A DNA stretch of 64,000 nucleotides from Sphagnum magellanicum. Taxonomy: Eukaryota > Streptophyta > Sphagnopsida > Sphagnales > Sphagnaceae. The notes beneath the pieces are model-generated. The model saw only the letters and a program-made list of their open reading frames with translations, did not search any database and was not told where the DNA came from. Positions within the stretch are counted from its first letter, which is position 1. Every line of letters starts with the position of its first letter. The translations under genes were made by a program, and so were the position numbers. Of this stretch, positions 24,263 to 37,680 are shown piece by piece. The stretch covers positions 5,890,001-5,954,000 of the forward strand of contig CM038920.1 in assembly GCA_021904315.1 (NCBI GenBank). Reading direction: 5' to 3'.

Positions 24263-25045
24263 TTGATCTCCTAATCAATAATTACTTCAATAGAAAAAGG
24301 TTGGAAATGATGCCAAAGTGGACCAATGATAAGGACATGGAGAGGACAAGGAATTGACTAAAAATCTACTTCGATCCAAAAGGTGCATCAAGCAATAGTC
24401 CAAAAAAAAGGCTAGAAATGATGGCAAAATAGTTTTAAAATAAGGACATGGAAAGGGCAAGGAGTTGGTTGAAAATCTATTTCCAAGAGGTGCATCAAGC
24501 AATAATCCAAAAGGAACGGGTTATAAATGCTATCAAAGTAAACTAAAGATAAGGACATGGAGAGGGTGAAAAGTCAACCAAAAGTTTATTTCCGAAAGGT
24601 GCATCAAATGGTAATCCAAGAGAAAGGGGTTAGAAATGTTGGCAAAAAAAACTAAGGATACAAAAATGTTGGCAAAATAAACTAAGGATACATAAAGGGG
24701 CTAGAAATGTTGGCAAAGCGAATTGAGGATAGGGACATAAAAACGGAAAGGAGTTGGCCAAAAGTCTATTTCTAAAAGGTGCATCAAGCAATAGTCCAAG
24801 TTAAATGGGCTTGAAATGTTGGCAAACTGAATTTAAAATACTAACATGGAGAAGGTGAAGAGTTGACTGAAAGTCTAAGTTTCCAAGAAGTGCATCAAAG
24901 TGATAGTTCAAAAAAAAGAGGTTAAAAATATTGGCAAAACATACTAAGGATAGGCATAAAAAGTAAGTAAGGAGTTGGCCAAGAGTCACTTCCTTGAAAG
25001 GTGCATCAAGTAATAGCCTAGGAATTGGATCAAGCCCAAGATTTG
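24263..25045 (+). repeat. 109-111 bp tandem array, about six to seven copies
   Basis: GGTGCATCAA marks the units at 24381, 24489, 24598, 24778, about 24889 and about 25000. Each unit also has GAAATG.T.GCAAA, AAGGACATGGAGAGG, GGAGTTGRC and AAAGTCTATTTCC. The 24598-24778 interval is longer because of an internal partial duplication. The period is not a multiple of three and stops occur, so minus-strand frames here are chance. Confidence 0.85.
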
Positions 25046-26166
25046 GTAACAATAATCAAGACATATTTTCAAGAGAGAAATGATGACAGCATGCATTACA
25101 AAGTGTTCATCTAAAACCTTATTATGCACATGAAGAAAGAGAAGACCAAAAACAAAATGATGAATGAGGTTGTCACCATGTTCTTATAAACCAAACATGC
25201 AACCTTTTTGCAAGAGTTCCATAATTTCTTGACCATTTGATATGTGATGGTTTTCCAATGTGAGAGTGTTCATTACCTTACTTGTTACCAATTCTTACAT
25301 AATTTTTACTTTTTGATTCTATAACTTTTTGATTTTCACATTTTTTAATAGTGAGGGGTGATGATAACATTTACATTGGGTTTCTTTTACTTGCATATTG
25401 TTCTTTGGGTGTTGAAGGAAGTTGAAATTTACTTAAAATGGTACAATCATAATTTGAAATTATTTTATGTTATCTTCTTAAAACGCAAGCTTAAAAGTTT
25501 GATTGAAATATTTTATCACCTCTTCTTTTAAAAAGGTGAATCATTTAATTCTTGTTTAATTTTTAAGAATTGGTTGTTGTAGTTGTCAAAGCATAAACAT
25601 GATTCCAATTGTACACGATTGAAAAATAAGATGAGAGGAAAAACCAAATTAAAAGGCATTATAATTAATAAACAAAACATTGAAATACACCTTAACAAAC
25701 TCAAAACCCTAGTGCCAAATACATAATTAATTAATTGATTAATTACATTTTGAAATATGATATAATATTTTCACAAAAATTTGGCTAGCATTTGGGTGTG
25801 ATCACAATCAATTGAACCAAAAATCATGTTGGATGACTTTTAAACTATCAATTTTTTCAAAGATTTATGTAATGCCATTTTAACGTCATGTTGATCAAAA
25901 AGAATTGTGCTAAATGATTTATATGAGTGTTAAAGAATTTTTTAAAAATCATTTAATTTAATAATGGCTTGCACTCATAATATTCAAGTTCAAAATGAAT
26001 GGATTGCACTATAATGTGTTGAAGATTTGTGTTGTTGACGATGGGTGAAAGTTTGAAGTGATGATTTTAGTGAAATGTCTTTTTGAAACATGTGTTAAAT
26101 TTTGACACTTATATAATGATATTTCACCCCATAATATCTCATGTTCCACCAAAATTTGAAGCCATA
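25046..26166. other. AT-rich intergenic, no gene
   Basis: No coding or RNA features. It contains ATTAATTAATTGATTAATTA near 25725. Confidence 0.45.
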
Positions 26167-26930
26167 CACTAGTAGAAAAAGATGTTTTTTCGATTGGTTC
26201 TTTCAACTAATTTTTAATTGCAAGCCACAAATTTTACAACTAAAATCCTTTTAGTCGCATTGGACAAGTTACATAAGAAAATTTAGTTGTAGGCAACATG
26301 GATTATAAATGTAAAAATAAAGTCAAATAAACATAATTTCATCCTTTCATTTATTGTACATGTATTATCATTTGTGACCTACCATGCAAATAATTTGGTC
26401 ACTTTAACAACAAATGATGTGTTGCCAAGTGGCAACATTATTTTGATATTTCAAAATTATTTTTATGTAATCTTGAAAAAATCCACATCATCCATTTTGT
26501 ATGGTCTTAGAATATGAAACATGGAAAAATAGAAATTTGTCACATGGCATACTAATTGTTTCCATTTATTATTTGGTGTCACGTGGCATATAATTGTTGT
26601 CCACTTATCTTTTGAAGGCCAATTATTTGGTGACACATGGCACATTTCAACCCTATAATTTAATATTTAATAATTTAATTAACTAATTAATTTTGGATTG
26701 CTTAATTTAATTTTAATAGGATGTCAACACATGGATAACTAAAGAAGGTTTAGGCCCAAAGAAGGAAGTAAATAGGCTTAAGTATTTTAAAGATAATCCT
26801 ATTTATTTTTTATTTTAGTCTTTAAAGTTGAGCCTCTTTGGTGCATCCTTTAAATGACATTTGCACTTTGAAAATTTATAATGCACATATTTATATGATT
26901 TAGGCTCCACATTACGTTGCACTACTAGTG
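26167..26930 (+). mobile_element. Small non-autonomous CACTA-like element
   Basis: The left end CACTAGTAG at 26167 is the exact reverse complement of CTACTAGTG at 26922-26930. CACTA (En/Spm) transposons have such ends and carry short repeated motifs just inside them. Here TTGCAA/TTGTAG/TTGCCAAGTGG-like words recur in the first 250 bases. The flanking trinucleotides are ATA and ATG, so a 3-bp target duplication is only two-thirds matched. No transposase is present. Confidence 0.5.
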
Positions 26931-29900
26931 ATGATAATTAAATTATTTTATATAAATGCAATAATTTTGTTGTAATCGATTTTGTCTTTCCAAAAAGTAA
27001 AATTTTGTAAATTTCACTATATGTCATTTTGTTCTGTTAATATTTTGTTACATTCTTGATTTGTTATGCAAAATGCCAATGAAAGTCTAATTCATTAGAA
27101 AAGTTCACGACAAGATACAAATAGATTAAAATTTAAAAATATTTTAAAACATAATTTTTAGTATTATGATTCATACTAAGGAATGACTCTAGAATTGTGG
27201 TAGTGACAATCACCAAAATACCCATCTTACATAAACTAGTTCCGATGAGACATCATCATTGGAATATACATGAAAATATTGAAAGGCAAAGGATATGGCT
27301 TAAATATAGTTGCAAGTGTCATTAACCTAGTTGCAACTTATTTTGTAACTACTTCTTACTACCCATGTTTATATTAACTTAGCTTACCTACAAATTATAC
27401 CAATTATTATAAGTAATAAAAGTTCATAGCTAATAATATAATAAGAATACATTATTCTTATTATTTTTATAAAATGTTAATAATAGTAATAATAATAATG
27501 ATATTATTGTTATAACTAGTAGCTAGCCTAAACTAGATATATTATTATTATTATTATTATTATTATCTCAATTGTTATATATTGCTCTTATTAACTATGA
27601 TAATCAATTTCTCATGATAATAGTGATAATGGTTTTAGTAGATATAACAGATATTTATTAATAATTACTGAAGAATTGTATTTGAATCCCACTTTTCATA
27701 ATCAAATAACAAATTGTGAATTGAAATAAACATTTTCAGAATTGAAATATTAATTTCCAGAATTAATATATGAACAATATAAATACATATGCATAATTAA
27801 TATGCAAAAATAAAATTATATATATATATAATTTGTAATATATCCTAATATAACTTTAACACACATAAAATATTACCCCTAAGTCACCATAAAATATTTC
27901 TAAGGTTGTGACTAACTTGGTGACTATTGTGGTTAATGGGATACATCAGCCTATTTATGGATGAAAATAGTCCTTAAAAACTAGTTTCCAACCCATACCC
28001 ATAAGATGAAAATTTCAATAATCACAAGATAGTGATAAGAATGACCAAAATAATTGAAATTTAATCTTATGGTTGCAAACACTCACAAGCTAGTCACAAA
28101 GGACTATAAGTCACATGTAGTTGCAAATGACATGGTTACACTTTGGTTGATTTTTATTAGTGATATTATTGACCAAGTGAAATGTGTATGTTTGTGATGA
28201 CAAGAAAGAAAGATCAAAAACATGCCAATGATTGAAGCTTATAACCCTTAGGTTTTTGAAACTTTTAATAGTGTACAACTTCAAAATTTGACAATTCAAT
28301 TTCTCAAAATATTGATAATATTTAAAAACAATTAATGCCAAATTTGTTAAAATACTATGATAACATGCTTTGACTTGAATTCATAGATGTTGAAAAGGTG
28401 AAATGATATCTTTGAAGCTATGACTCTACATGTTTTCAAGATGACCACCTTCAAATGATTAAAATTTGTGAGGATCATAACATAATTAGGACCAATTTGC
28501 CAAAACTTTGGGAAGCAAAATTTAAACATGAGAATCATGTAATTTGATCAATATAATGAACGTGTGCCAATTATGGTGAATAATTTTACTCCTTCAAACA
28601 AGGAAGAATATAGCAAATGAATGACATGAAACAACTAATTAACAAAAGTTGTGTGTTGAGAAATATAAGCATCAAGGAAAGTAGTGAAATGAAATTAAAC
28701 TCATTGGTCATAAAAATGGCTTTTCAAAATTGTCACATGCAAGAAAACAAGTAATGTTAGAAACTTAGACATAATTTGTAACTGAAAATGTTATATCTAA
28801 TTTGACACTTTTTCATAGTTTATATTTTGTATTCTAATAAATATTTGGGAATCATTAGTGGGTTTCCAATGTTGTTTTTTCAATAATTTTTTTGGCATAA
28901 ACTCCGATCACTTGGTTAACATTTAGATGATTAATTTTCAATATGGGATGAAAACTGAAGCCACAACACACAAGTTGTGAAATTAATCAAATAAATATTC
29001 AAAAACCATCATGTGAATTTCTTACATAAGATTAGGTAAGCATGACAATTGTTGTGTTGAATTTGGTTTCTAAAAAAAATTGAAAATTTTGAAAAGTACT
29101 TGTTAAAAATGGTGAGCCCCAAGGTTTTTTTTAGTATTAAAAAAATAAATTTCCAATTTTGTGGTTTAGAAGTTTGGGTAATTTTTTTCAAAATTAAAAA
29201 AAATTCTAAATTCCAAAATTTTCCAAAATACATTTTTAGAAATATGTGAAAATTCAAAAAAAATAAATTTCATAGTACCTTTTCAAAACTAGTTAAATTA
29301 TTTTTGAAAATGTCAATTTTTTATAAACCATTTATTTAAAATGTTAAAAATTAAAAAATTTATTCCCCTTGGATTTCAATTTTTTTGGAACTAGGTTAGT
29401 TTTTGACGATACGTAAATTTAATTGCACACTCACTTGAAGAAAAATTGTTGTTTGCAACCAATTTTTGCAACTAAAAATATCATTTGCAATTGTTTTTCG
29501 AATGTTTTTGTAAACAACATTTTTTAATGACAAAAATTGATTACAAATGATAATTTCTTAAAATAATCATTTGAATTTTTCTCATTTACAATGATTACGG
29601 TTTGGGGGTTATAAATGTGATATCTTACATGAAATAAATGTGAACAAAGTTGAAGAATGAAGAAGGAATCAAAGAAGAAGACTATAGAAATAGAGCTTGA
29701 GAAAAAAGTTATGAAAATCAAAATAAAAAAACATGAGTTAAAAATGAAGGTTTCTGAAATGGAAACCATTAAATCCATTATTGAAGGAAAGGGGACATGG
29801 TGAAAAGAGTAGATAATCTTGAGTTGAATTTGACAACATTGAAATTTTAAAAAAAAAACAAAAACAACAAGACCGTGCATGCACATTGACATGAAAGGAG

Positions 29901-30930
29901 GACAAAATATGAAAATTGGTGGAAACCCAAAAGCTTCTTGCTTTAGGCCAATTCACAATACCCAATTATTGAAAGAATCTTTTAATCCTTTGATTCGGTG
30001 GAACACTATTTTTTTCCATTTTTGCAAAAGAAAGTGGTAAAAAATGTTGTAAAAGTTCTCATTTTGTTAAGGGTTTAAGAGTTGACAAAAGCTACCTATA
30101 TTATTGCCAAAATTACATAAATTATTTTCTTACAATTGGAATGAATTTTGAAAAATAAAATAATTATTTGATACCTTAGTGTCAAACTTGAAAAACTACT
30201 AGATACTCATTTGTGTGGATATCACTTGATACCTTATTGCTCCAGTGATTGAGCATTTGTTGTTGGAAGACTAATCTATTTTTCATCCATTCATCCATCC
30301 ATCCATCCATTTGGATGATTTTATGCTCTTGAAGTTGATGAAAAAACTCATCCATTCGTTTACCCATTTGGATACTCCAATCCTCTTGAAGTTGTGAAAA
30401 AGCTTAGATATTTTCATTTGTTCATTCATCCATTGGAAATTGGAATTGTTTTATCTTTTTGAAGTTGATGAAAAGATCATTTCTCCACAACCAATGCACT
30501 CTTAAGTAATGAGCAAGAACATCTAATGGTGAAAGAGAGATGAGAAAAAAAATGCAAAACTACTATTACATCTCCCACCACAAACCTAAGAAGAAAATGT
30601 CATCATGGAATGAAACAAGATTGCAAAGAATTGCACAAATGTTTTAGTGTAATGAGAAGGCATCTTACCCAGTTTATTCTTTCTTCTGTTTTTAGCTAGG
30701 CAGCTCAAAAAAATTGAACCCTGTTGAATTGGTTTTGAATTGTTCTTTTTTAAACACTCCGCATTTTCTTCCCTTTTGTTTTTTTTCTCATGAGACCTGC
30801 CATGTAAATCACGGGACAAAATAAGGAAAAAAAATCAAAGCAGGTCTTTATACATGGTGAAGCCCATGGTCTTAGGGTTTACCCTACACATAAAAAACCA
30901 AGGACCATATCAGCTTTGAAAATGCAAGTA
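26931..30930. other. AT-rich intergenic, no gene
   Basis: Includes ATT microsatellites near 27538-27566 and an ATATATATA run near 27820. TTGCAACTA words near 28110 and 29450-29510 resemble those in CACTA-type subterminal zones. CATC repeats lie near 30285-30310. No gene was recognised. Confidence 0.45.
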
Positions 30931-32212
30931 GCTCAATGTGCGTAATGACTCTGCCTATTATCACAAGTTCAAAGTTCAAATTTCAAGCCATTGTTGTGGG
31001 GTTTCTGGCCAGATGAAAATTACAGCATTTTCTAGTGTTGGGCAGTTATTAGAAATGGCACCAAATAACCAATGGTCATTAGGCAGTTCCCTCAGATTCA
31101 TAACCATGGTTCTTGAAACAAATCAAAGGACAGGGTTCAACCACGTTTTTCTAAAATCAAAGAACAGATCTCAAATCATGGAAGGGCCTGTACTTCTCCA
31201 ATACGTACATAATTGTAGTTTTTAAACAAAAGTAAGAAGCAGTCAAATAAGCTTCTTGCCAAACTTGCGAATGATTTCATTTTGTGACAATTGTGAATTG
31301 TTTGAGAGTTTGAAATAACAGTGGGTTTTGCTATCATTTCACAAGAAGACTTTGTCAAATTTGGCTACAATTACGTTTTTTGGATTTATAAAACCTCTAG
31401 TTGGAGAAACTTGTAGCTTTTGTTTGTTTGTTTGTTCTTTTTTTCTTTAAATTTTTTTTTTTTGATGTCATGAAAGTGGAATGATCCACAAGAAGATTTA
31501 GCCAAATCTTGTTAAAGCTATAGATGAAAATATTTTAAAAAAGTATTTATATATATTTGGCTACATGCTAGAACCATGTGTAGAAAATTGATTTAAAAAA
31601 AGAAGAACTTAACAATACTTTTACAACATTTTTACAATGTGTTTAAAATTAAGTGTTAACAAAATGTTAATATGATCATCGATATTATGTTGTGATGACA
31701 TTGTAATACATTATCATAATTTATCATTGTATTACAATGCCATTACAACATCGTATCACTTATTGATTAACACTTCACTAATGTTTCATCTTGAACATAT
31801 TGTTAAAGTGTTGTAAAAGCACATATACATGGAGGAAGAAAATTTGTGATAAATTGTTACTAATCATCGGCCTTATCATTTGTCATCCTTGTAAGGTTTG
31901 GATTTTCTTAAAATAACTTGATTCCTCTATGTGTCACCTTTTTGTTACTTGTCTTCATCACAAACTTGCCCCCTTCATGTATGTAGATGTGTTTTGACTA
32001 ATAAAAATCTCCAAAAGCACTTAGCAATACTTTTGGCTAATAAAAACCTCAAAAAAAGCACATGGCCATACTTTTGGCTAAATATAATCTCAAAAAGCAC
32101 ATGCTTTTTTAATGCTTTTGGCTATGTACATCCGACAAATGAAAAGGCAGAGTTGGAGAGACTTCCCAAGCAGGTAAATTAAAATTTTGAATCACAGAAT
32201 TCCCATTCTAAA
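30931..32212. other. Intergenic with palindrome-bearing repeat copies, no gene
   Basis: No coding family was recognised. It holds copies of the TAGCCAAATTTGGCTA-type repeat (31341-31372 partial and 31482-31600) and several repeats of AAAAGCACAT(G/T) near 32000-32110. Confidence 0.45.
31482..31600 (+). repeat. Palindrome-bearing dispersed repeat, copy B
   Basis: GATCCACAAGAAGATTTAGC, then CAAATCTTG, and about 60 bases later TTTGGCTACATGCTAGAACC and TGTAGAAAATTGA. The same order of blocks occurs at 50587 and 53391. Confidence 0.7.
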
Positions 32213-32423
32213 GGTGCGTTCACACTTGGTCTTGGTGACTCTAGGGTAGAGTCCCGGAACACCATGCTAGCCATTTAGGACTTAAACCTAGTTGCCATGA
32301 AAATTTTATGTTAAGCTAGCATTCACTTAACATTGAGCTATGGCCCATTTAACAATGGGTGCCACCTAGGATGCCACCTAGATTTTCATTTAACACTGAC
32401 TTAACATCAAGTGTGAATGCACC
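32213..32423 (+). mobile_element. MITE, copy 1 (211 bp)
   Basis: Ends are GGTGCGTTCACACTTGG and CAAGTGTGAATGCACC, a 16-bp terminal inverted repeat with one or two mismatches. Internal blocks CCCATTTAACA..GGGTGCCACCTAGG and TTTTCATTTAACACTGA recur in inverse orientation in the copy at 54377. It has no coding capacity. The superfamily is uncertain. Confidence 0.85.
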
Positions 32424-34153
32424 ATAATGGTATGACATTTTAAAACAGAAGGAAAATAAAAAGAAGAGAAAAAGATCTCCTTCCTTGTCTCTCCCCTTCC
32501 CTCCCTCCCTCTCTTCCAAGCCCTCTTCTGCTTTCTTTGTCCAGAAAGCAAGAGCACAGAGAACCTTTGAATTATCATCATCTTGCTTTCCTATTTGTGG
32601 CAGCCAAACAAGGTGCTGTTTGCAGGAGGATGGAAGGAGGATTGTCATGTGGGGTGCTTTCTATTACACCCTAGTGAGAGAAGGTGGGCCCTTATAGACC
32701 TGTTTTTCTCAACTTCAGGCGGGGGGGGGGGGGGGGGGCCATTTTGTAACCCTAATTTTTGGGGTATGTAGATATGTATGCTTCTTGTTGTTGTTGTTGT
32801 TGTGGGATTATGGTTGTTTCTTTTTTGCACCTTGGAATTAAGGTAGAGAGTTGAAAGGGGAGCCGATTTCAATTTTCATAAGGGATATGAATTCATTACC
32901 ACTGAAGGGTTGAAGAAGAAACATCCACCAGTCATGCCTCTGGTTTTCTTTGTCATACCAGGTGTTGTTACACCTTTCTTTCTGTCTATTGAGGGGAATT
33001 AGAGTCCAGTCCAAATGGGTGATAGCCACATTTTGTTCCATGTGTTATCAACATGCTCTTATTAGTGGCAATAGGCAATCCAGTTTTTTTGTGGAAACTC
33101 CTGGTCTTAGAATCACATCCCATAGCAAGGAGTTCTCAACATTGGAGATCCCCAGATAAATTTGTTTTGAGGAGGAACTGAACTGAATCCTGTGTGCTGT
33201 GTGCTCTTTGCTTAAGTTTCTGTAATTGAAGGATCTCTTGGTACAGAATTTTTCATTTATTTTGCAGACCACCGAGTCAAGGGTTCTCTGTGTGCACTGG
33301 GGTGTCTGCTGCTACTGATCTTAGTATGTAGACCATCTACATGTGGTTAAGTATCTACCTCTCCCATCTGATTATGGAAGATGACAAATTGGAGTTGGGT
33401 GGAAACTCAATGCAGACCTCATGAGGTAATCAATGTTACTTAACTAGTTTCATGATGATGATTCTTCATTTGTATATCATGTCCCTTTGAAGATAATTTG
33501 TAAGTTTCTTCCTGTGTGTCTGGATGCAGAATTGGTTTTGAGACAATTGTAACTCCCTTGAAAGTGCCATTTCCCAACGCCCGAAGGAGGGGCCAAATCA
33601 GATGTGGTGGTAAACCTTGGGTAATGTCTTTGTTGCTTTAATTCACTGATGGTGATCCTGTTTTGAAGATAGGTGCCATACATCTCTTCGCTCTTCTGTC
33701 CATCTCTTTGGAGCATTGATATTCTGTAATACTTTTAACCTAACTGCTTTATTTGCAATGCAGCTTCATAGAGAGCTGGCCCAAAGTTTTGCTGTCAGCA
33801 ACCTTGACACACAACTATCCTTCATGCTTGCTTTTGCTGTTGCTTCAGGTCTGTTTCAAAACCATTATAGTGGAAAGGTTAACTCAATGGATCTTTAAAT
33901 TTTGTCAAGTCTTTTACTTCCAATTTTAAGGTGTGACATCCAGATCTCTGTTGAAATTTGTTATGTTTCAAAATTTTGGAGTACAACATTTTTCTCCTTC
34001 CATCAGTTCAATTACAGGGATGTCTTCCAACTACTCCTTAAGAGTGGGAGGAGAAATATATTTTCATAAGACATGAAGATGCAGCTTCAGAGAGTGCCTG
34101 TCTGAGCAATTTCTCAAGGAAAACTCCAATCTCAATAACAATGGAGGGCTTTT
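32424..34153. other. Intergenic or unidentified transcribed region
   Basis: Less AT-rich than its surroundings, with a run of 18 G at 32721-32738 and GTT repeats near 32786. One open block, 33764-33848, is bounded by GCAG and GTCTGT and could be an exon on the plus strand (starting LHRELAQSFAVSNLD), but no partner exons or family were recognised. Confidence 0.3.
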
Positions 34154-34159
34154 TTTATT
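34154..34159 (-). terminator. Candidate polyadenylation signal for the RRM gene
   Basis: AATAAA on the minus strand, about 290 bases past the stop codon of the RRM gene. Confidence 0.4.
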
Positions 34160-34448
34160 CAAAAACTCATCTTATTGGTTGAAAATGTGGTACAGACATG
34201 AAAACACAGAATTTTCACACTTCAGATCAACTATGATACAAGTTGGTGCCCTCCATTGTACAGATCAGAAGAATCTCAACAAAGACTATGGCAATGGTAC
34301 CAGGCTCTCATCTCTTAGCCAGATTTAAGGCCATCAGAGAGATAGGTCAAACATGGTAGAACTCCTAAATTTGGCAACAGAATGATGACTACTGACTATC
34401 TGCAGACCAGACCTTCCACTACATTACAGTGAACTTACTGTAGACCTG

Positions 34449-36860
34449 TCAATAGGATGCATAAGCATGCTGGTTGCTATGGTGGTGCCCTTGGAAATCC
34501 CAACGTCTTAGAGCTGCTAACTGAGCATTAGTCTGTGCTACTGTTGTTAACAGTCCTGGCACTCGCATGCCAGCAAAAGCTGCATCACACAATGCAATTT
34601 ACAAGAGTCAGAAATGACTGAAGTGCCCAACTGTAGATTTTACTGCCATGCAAGCATATACATTGCAGGACAGTAACTCTACTGGGACCGTTTCTGGAGT
34701 TTGCACCCACAAGGGCAAGGAATAAAGGTAGGAACTCTCAGAATTGGTGCTTGTGGCTGGAAAGTCTTGCTAACTAGTTTAGACTTACTGAGAGGATAGA
34801 TCAGGGTACTTTTGGGTGTGTGCTGGACTCTTGCATAGACAACCCTCACAAAGGCTCAAACTAGCACTGAGAGTTGACTTGAGGTTAAAGAACTATAGGG
34901 CCTTCTGACAATCCTCGAGGAAACCATCTGCAACAGCATCAAATGAAAACACCAGAACAAAGTATTTGAGATGTAAACACAAGCCAGTTGCCTCTGCCAA
35001 TCCAAAAGACACAATGATCATACCTGTAGGAGAATGATTAAGGTACACATAGTTGGGGTGCTGTGGAGGGGTCATCTGCCAAGAATCACCATCTTTCTCA
35101 TGTGATCTTGCAAACAATCTGCTGCTGTCAGGGTCATAACGTGCAGGTTGTGCTGACCTCTCCCCAGAGATCTGCAACAAGTTTACACAAAATTTAACAT
35201 CAACAACCTTGAAATTCAAGTCCAAACAAGGTACATGAACCAAAATATGATGCAAAACAAATCTGCTACTAACAGTCACCAGACAGACCATGCCCAAATG
35301 GAGACTCAGGCTACTTGAACAGAACCTCTACTGAATGTTCCAGTCTTTGCTAATAGACTGTACATGAACTGAACCTACAACTTTGAAGTATAGAGAGGAC
35401 TCTCCAACCAGAAGTTGTAACATCTGGAAAACCTGGAGCTTAGACTAGCATCATGCCGGAGAAATTAAACAATTTCGATAAAGACTGTTACTGCAAACCA
35501 ATGGACTTGTTGCTCTAATCCTAAAACCATGGTGACAGGCTTACATGCCAAGAAAGAAACATTTGGGCACTTGAGGGAATGGATTAACAAGCAAAAAAAA
35601 GGTGCAGAAACATGGGGCAGTACAGCAACAAGCAAGCCTGTTTCGACACCTGGGATACATGTGAAACTGAAAAATACATGAACACCTCCCTGTTTCTACA
35701 TGGCTTCCAACAGTATCTTAATTTAGCTTTGAAATTCAATCAATTTCATAAAGCACTCATAACAACTATTCCTAAGTCAAAACATGATTCTTAAGTCTCA
35801 GGAAGCCCGAAAGGCAAGTATAAAGGAAGCCATCAAAGATTTGTCTTAAGTTGTGCTATTATACAACTCATCATGGCCAGTGTTGAAACCAGACACCTGA
35901 CAAATCTCAAGGATGAAACATCTGGAGTACAGTCTACCAATTGATTCCCTGAAAAGGAGGACAGGTATGACCAAAACCTACCGCAAAGCGGACAGAACGA
36001 TTGCAAAGGTATACAAGCCCTGAAAAAAGACGGAGGGCATACTGAGCGCTCTCCTCTGTCTCATACTCTGCAAATCCATAACCCTTGTGCCGCTTGCTGT
36101 CTTTGTCCCTTGGAAAATACACATCTACCAATGGTCCCGCTTGCACCATGATCTCGTAGACCACCCTCTCGTCCACTCTCTCATCCAGATTCCCTATCAT
36201 TGTAAACATCACTCTCTTGTATTAGACAACTTTGTGTCTTTTATCCTTCTTCCTTCTGTCATCAAACAAAACCCTCATGTCTCAACCAACAGTCTAACCA
36301 GGCTCTCCTATAAGACATGGTTTATCCTGCCTTTGGGGTAATCTCTATATGCGCTTGGTCCAGAGCAGGTATGCTTTTGATGCCCTCGTAGACAGAAACA
36401 TTAAAACGCTGAAAAAAGAGAGTACTACAGCTGATTATAGAAAATTGAAACGCTAGAATTTCACCAAACCCTAATACACCGAAATGACCCTGGCTCCTTG
36501 AGCAGCAGGATATCAGAAGCCCGGAATAATGCTAAAAACACCACGCCTATTGAAGCCCAAACAGCCGCCGGATAACAAAACAAATGAAAACACAAAACGT
36601 TTTACGGCAGTCCAAAAAGTTTCCAGAAAAGAGCACAAATTCGTCAAACATTACACCAAGAGTTTGGCAACTCGTACCATGTTGTAAAAAGAAAAATCGA
36701 AGTGGAGCACCAAATACATGCGAAAAAGCCCCGGCAATGTCCGGCCGGCAATTCCATTCCCCTTTAGTAGAGAAATAAAAAACAGAGAATACGAGAGAGA
36801 AAAACAAACAAAGAGATACAACATACCAACATACACCGTCGCATCCGGATTTCCCGGCAT
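34449..36860 (-). CDS. Single-RRM RNA-binding protein, RBM7-like plant family
   Basis: Four exons on the minus strand: 36827-36860, 35982-36193, 35024-35171 and 34449-34579. All introns are GT-AG, phases agree, and they give 174 residues. The start is MPGNPDATVYVGNLDERV. The RRM spans about residues 8-85, with RNP2 VYVGNL (9-14), split by intron 1, and RNP1 KGYGFAEY (48-55). Then VRFAISGE crosses intron 2. A Pro/His-rich tail of about 90 residues ends HHHSNQHAYASY. From memory this resembles Arabidopsis At4g10110 and, more distantly, human RBM7 of the nuclear exosome targeting complex and SF3B4 RRM1. That suggests a nuclear RNA-processing or decay role, by inference. There are no broken motifs, and the tail is longer than the RRM needs. 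Confidence 0.88.
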
Positions 36861-37130
36861 GTTTTCTGATCCCGTCTCCTTCTTCCCTTCCGGGCTCCCG
36901 TCTCTTCAATCGAATGACAGAATTGCGGCCACAACTTCTTCTTCTTCCCGTCCTACAACGGACCACAGAGCGAGTCACAAAGAAACCCTCAAACACCACC
37001 GCACGCACGCGCACAAAGAAACCCAAGAAAGAAAGAAAGAAAGACACGGAGAAATTCCACACGTCCTCGTCAAAATAAAACAAGGGGTGGTGTGTCACAC
37101 CGTGGCCTTGTCATTTACATTAAAAAATAA
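36861..37130 (-). promoter_or_regulatory. 5' leader and promoter of the RRM gene
   Basis: GC-richer sequence upstream (minus strand) of the RRM start. It carries GAAGAAGAAGAAG and a CTTTCTTTCTTTC pyrimidine tract, both common in plant leaders. No clear TATA box was seen. Confidence 0.4.
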
Positions 37131-37680
37131 AGTATCTTAAGGCAAAAGAAGAATTATGGAAACTCAAATATTTCACCATGCAAAAATACATTAATCTTCA
37201 GAAAATCCTCTGAAAGAAACCAATTCCTTCAAGATTGTATTATAACTCTATTATAACTAATCTCAAGTTTCAACACAAGCCAAAATATCATCTTTCACAA
37301 ATCCTCATATAAAAATAAATAGACCTATTATTATTATTACCTAGGGGCCAAAATCCCTTAAGCTACTATACTCTATAATGAATTTAAACACAATAATATA
37401 TCCTTGCCTACCAAGGCAAGGCCAACAAATTACTTGCAAGAATGCTTTGGAAAAAAAAAAATTGGGGGTGGGGAAGGGTAGGGGATGAACCAGTGTTTAC
37501 TCTTGTGGTGAAATTTTGCACTTGTGTGACCTCAGATCCTCGCCATTGACACTCATAAAGGGGTCTAGAGTTATGATTTTGCCAGTTATGATAACCAGAG
37601 GGTTGCTTTTCACCTAACAATCCACCAATGTCTAGGATTTATTGCCACAAATATTGACAATGGAAATGTGGCATGTTGCC
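37131..37680. other. Intergenic, no gene
   Basis: AT-rich. A minus frame at 37408-37620 has no family features. Confidence 0.45.

Noticed and set aside
24287-24502. Tandem-repeat protein on the minus strand
   Set aside because: The DNA period (109) is not a multiple of three and the frame stops in the next unit, so the peptide repeat is a by-product.
20754-25045. CRISPR-like array
   Set aside because: Repeats are long, head-to-tail and without unique spacers, and the DNA is eukaryotic.
36547-37098. 183-residue minus frame upstream of the RRM gene
   Set aside because: It overlaps the real first exon (36827-36860) and promoter in another frame, and the peptide is low-complexity Phe/Ser/Val.
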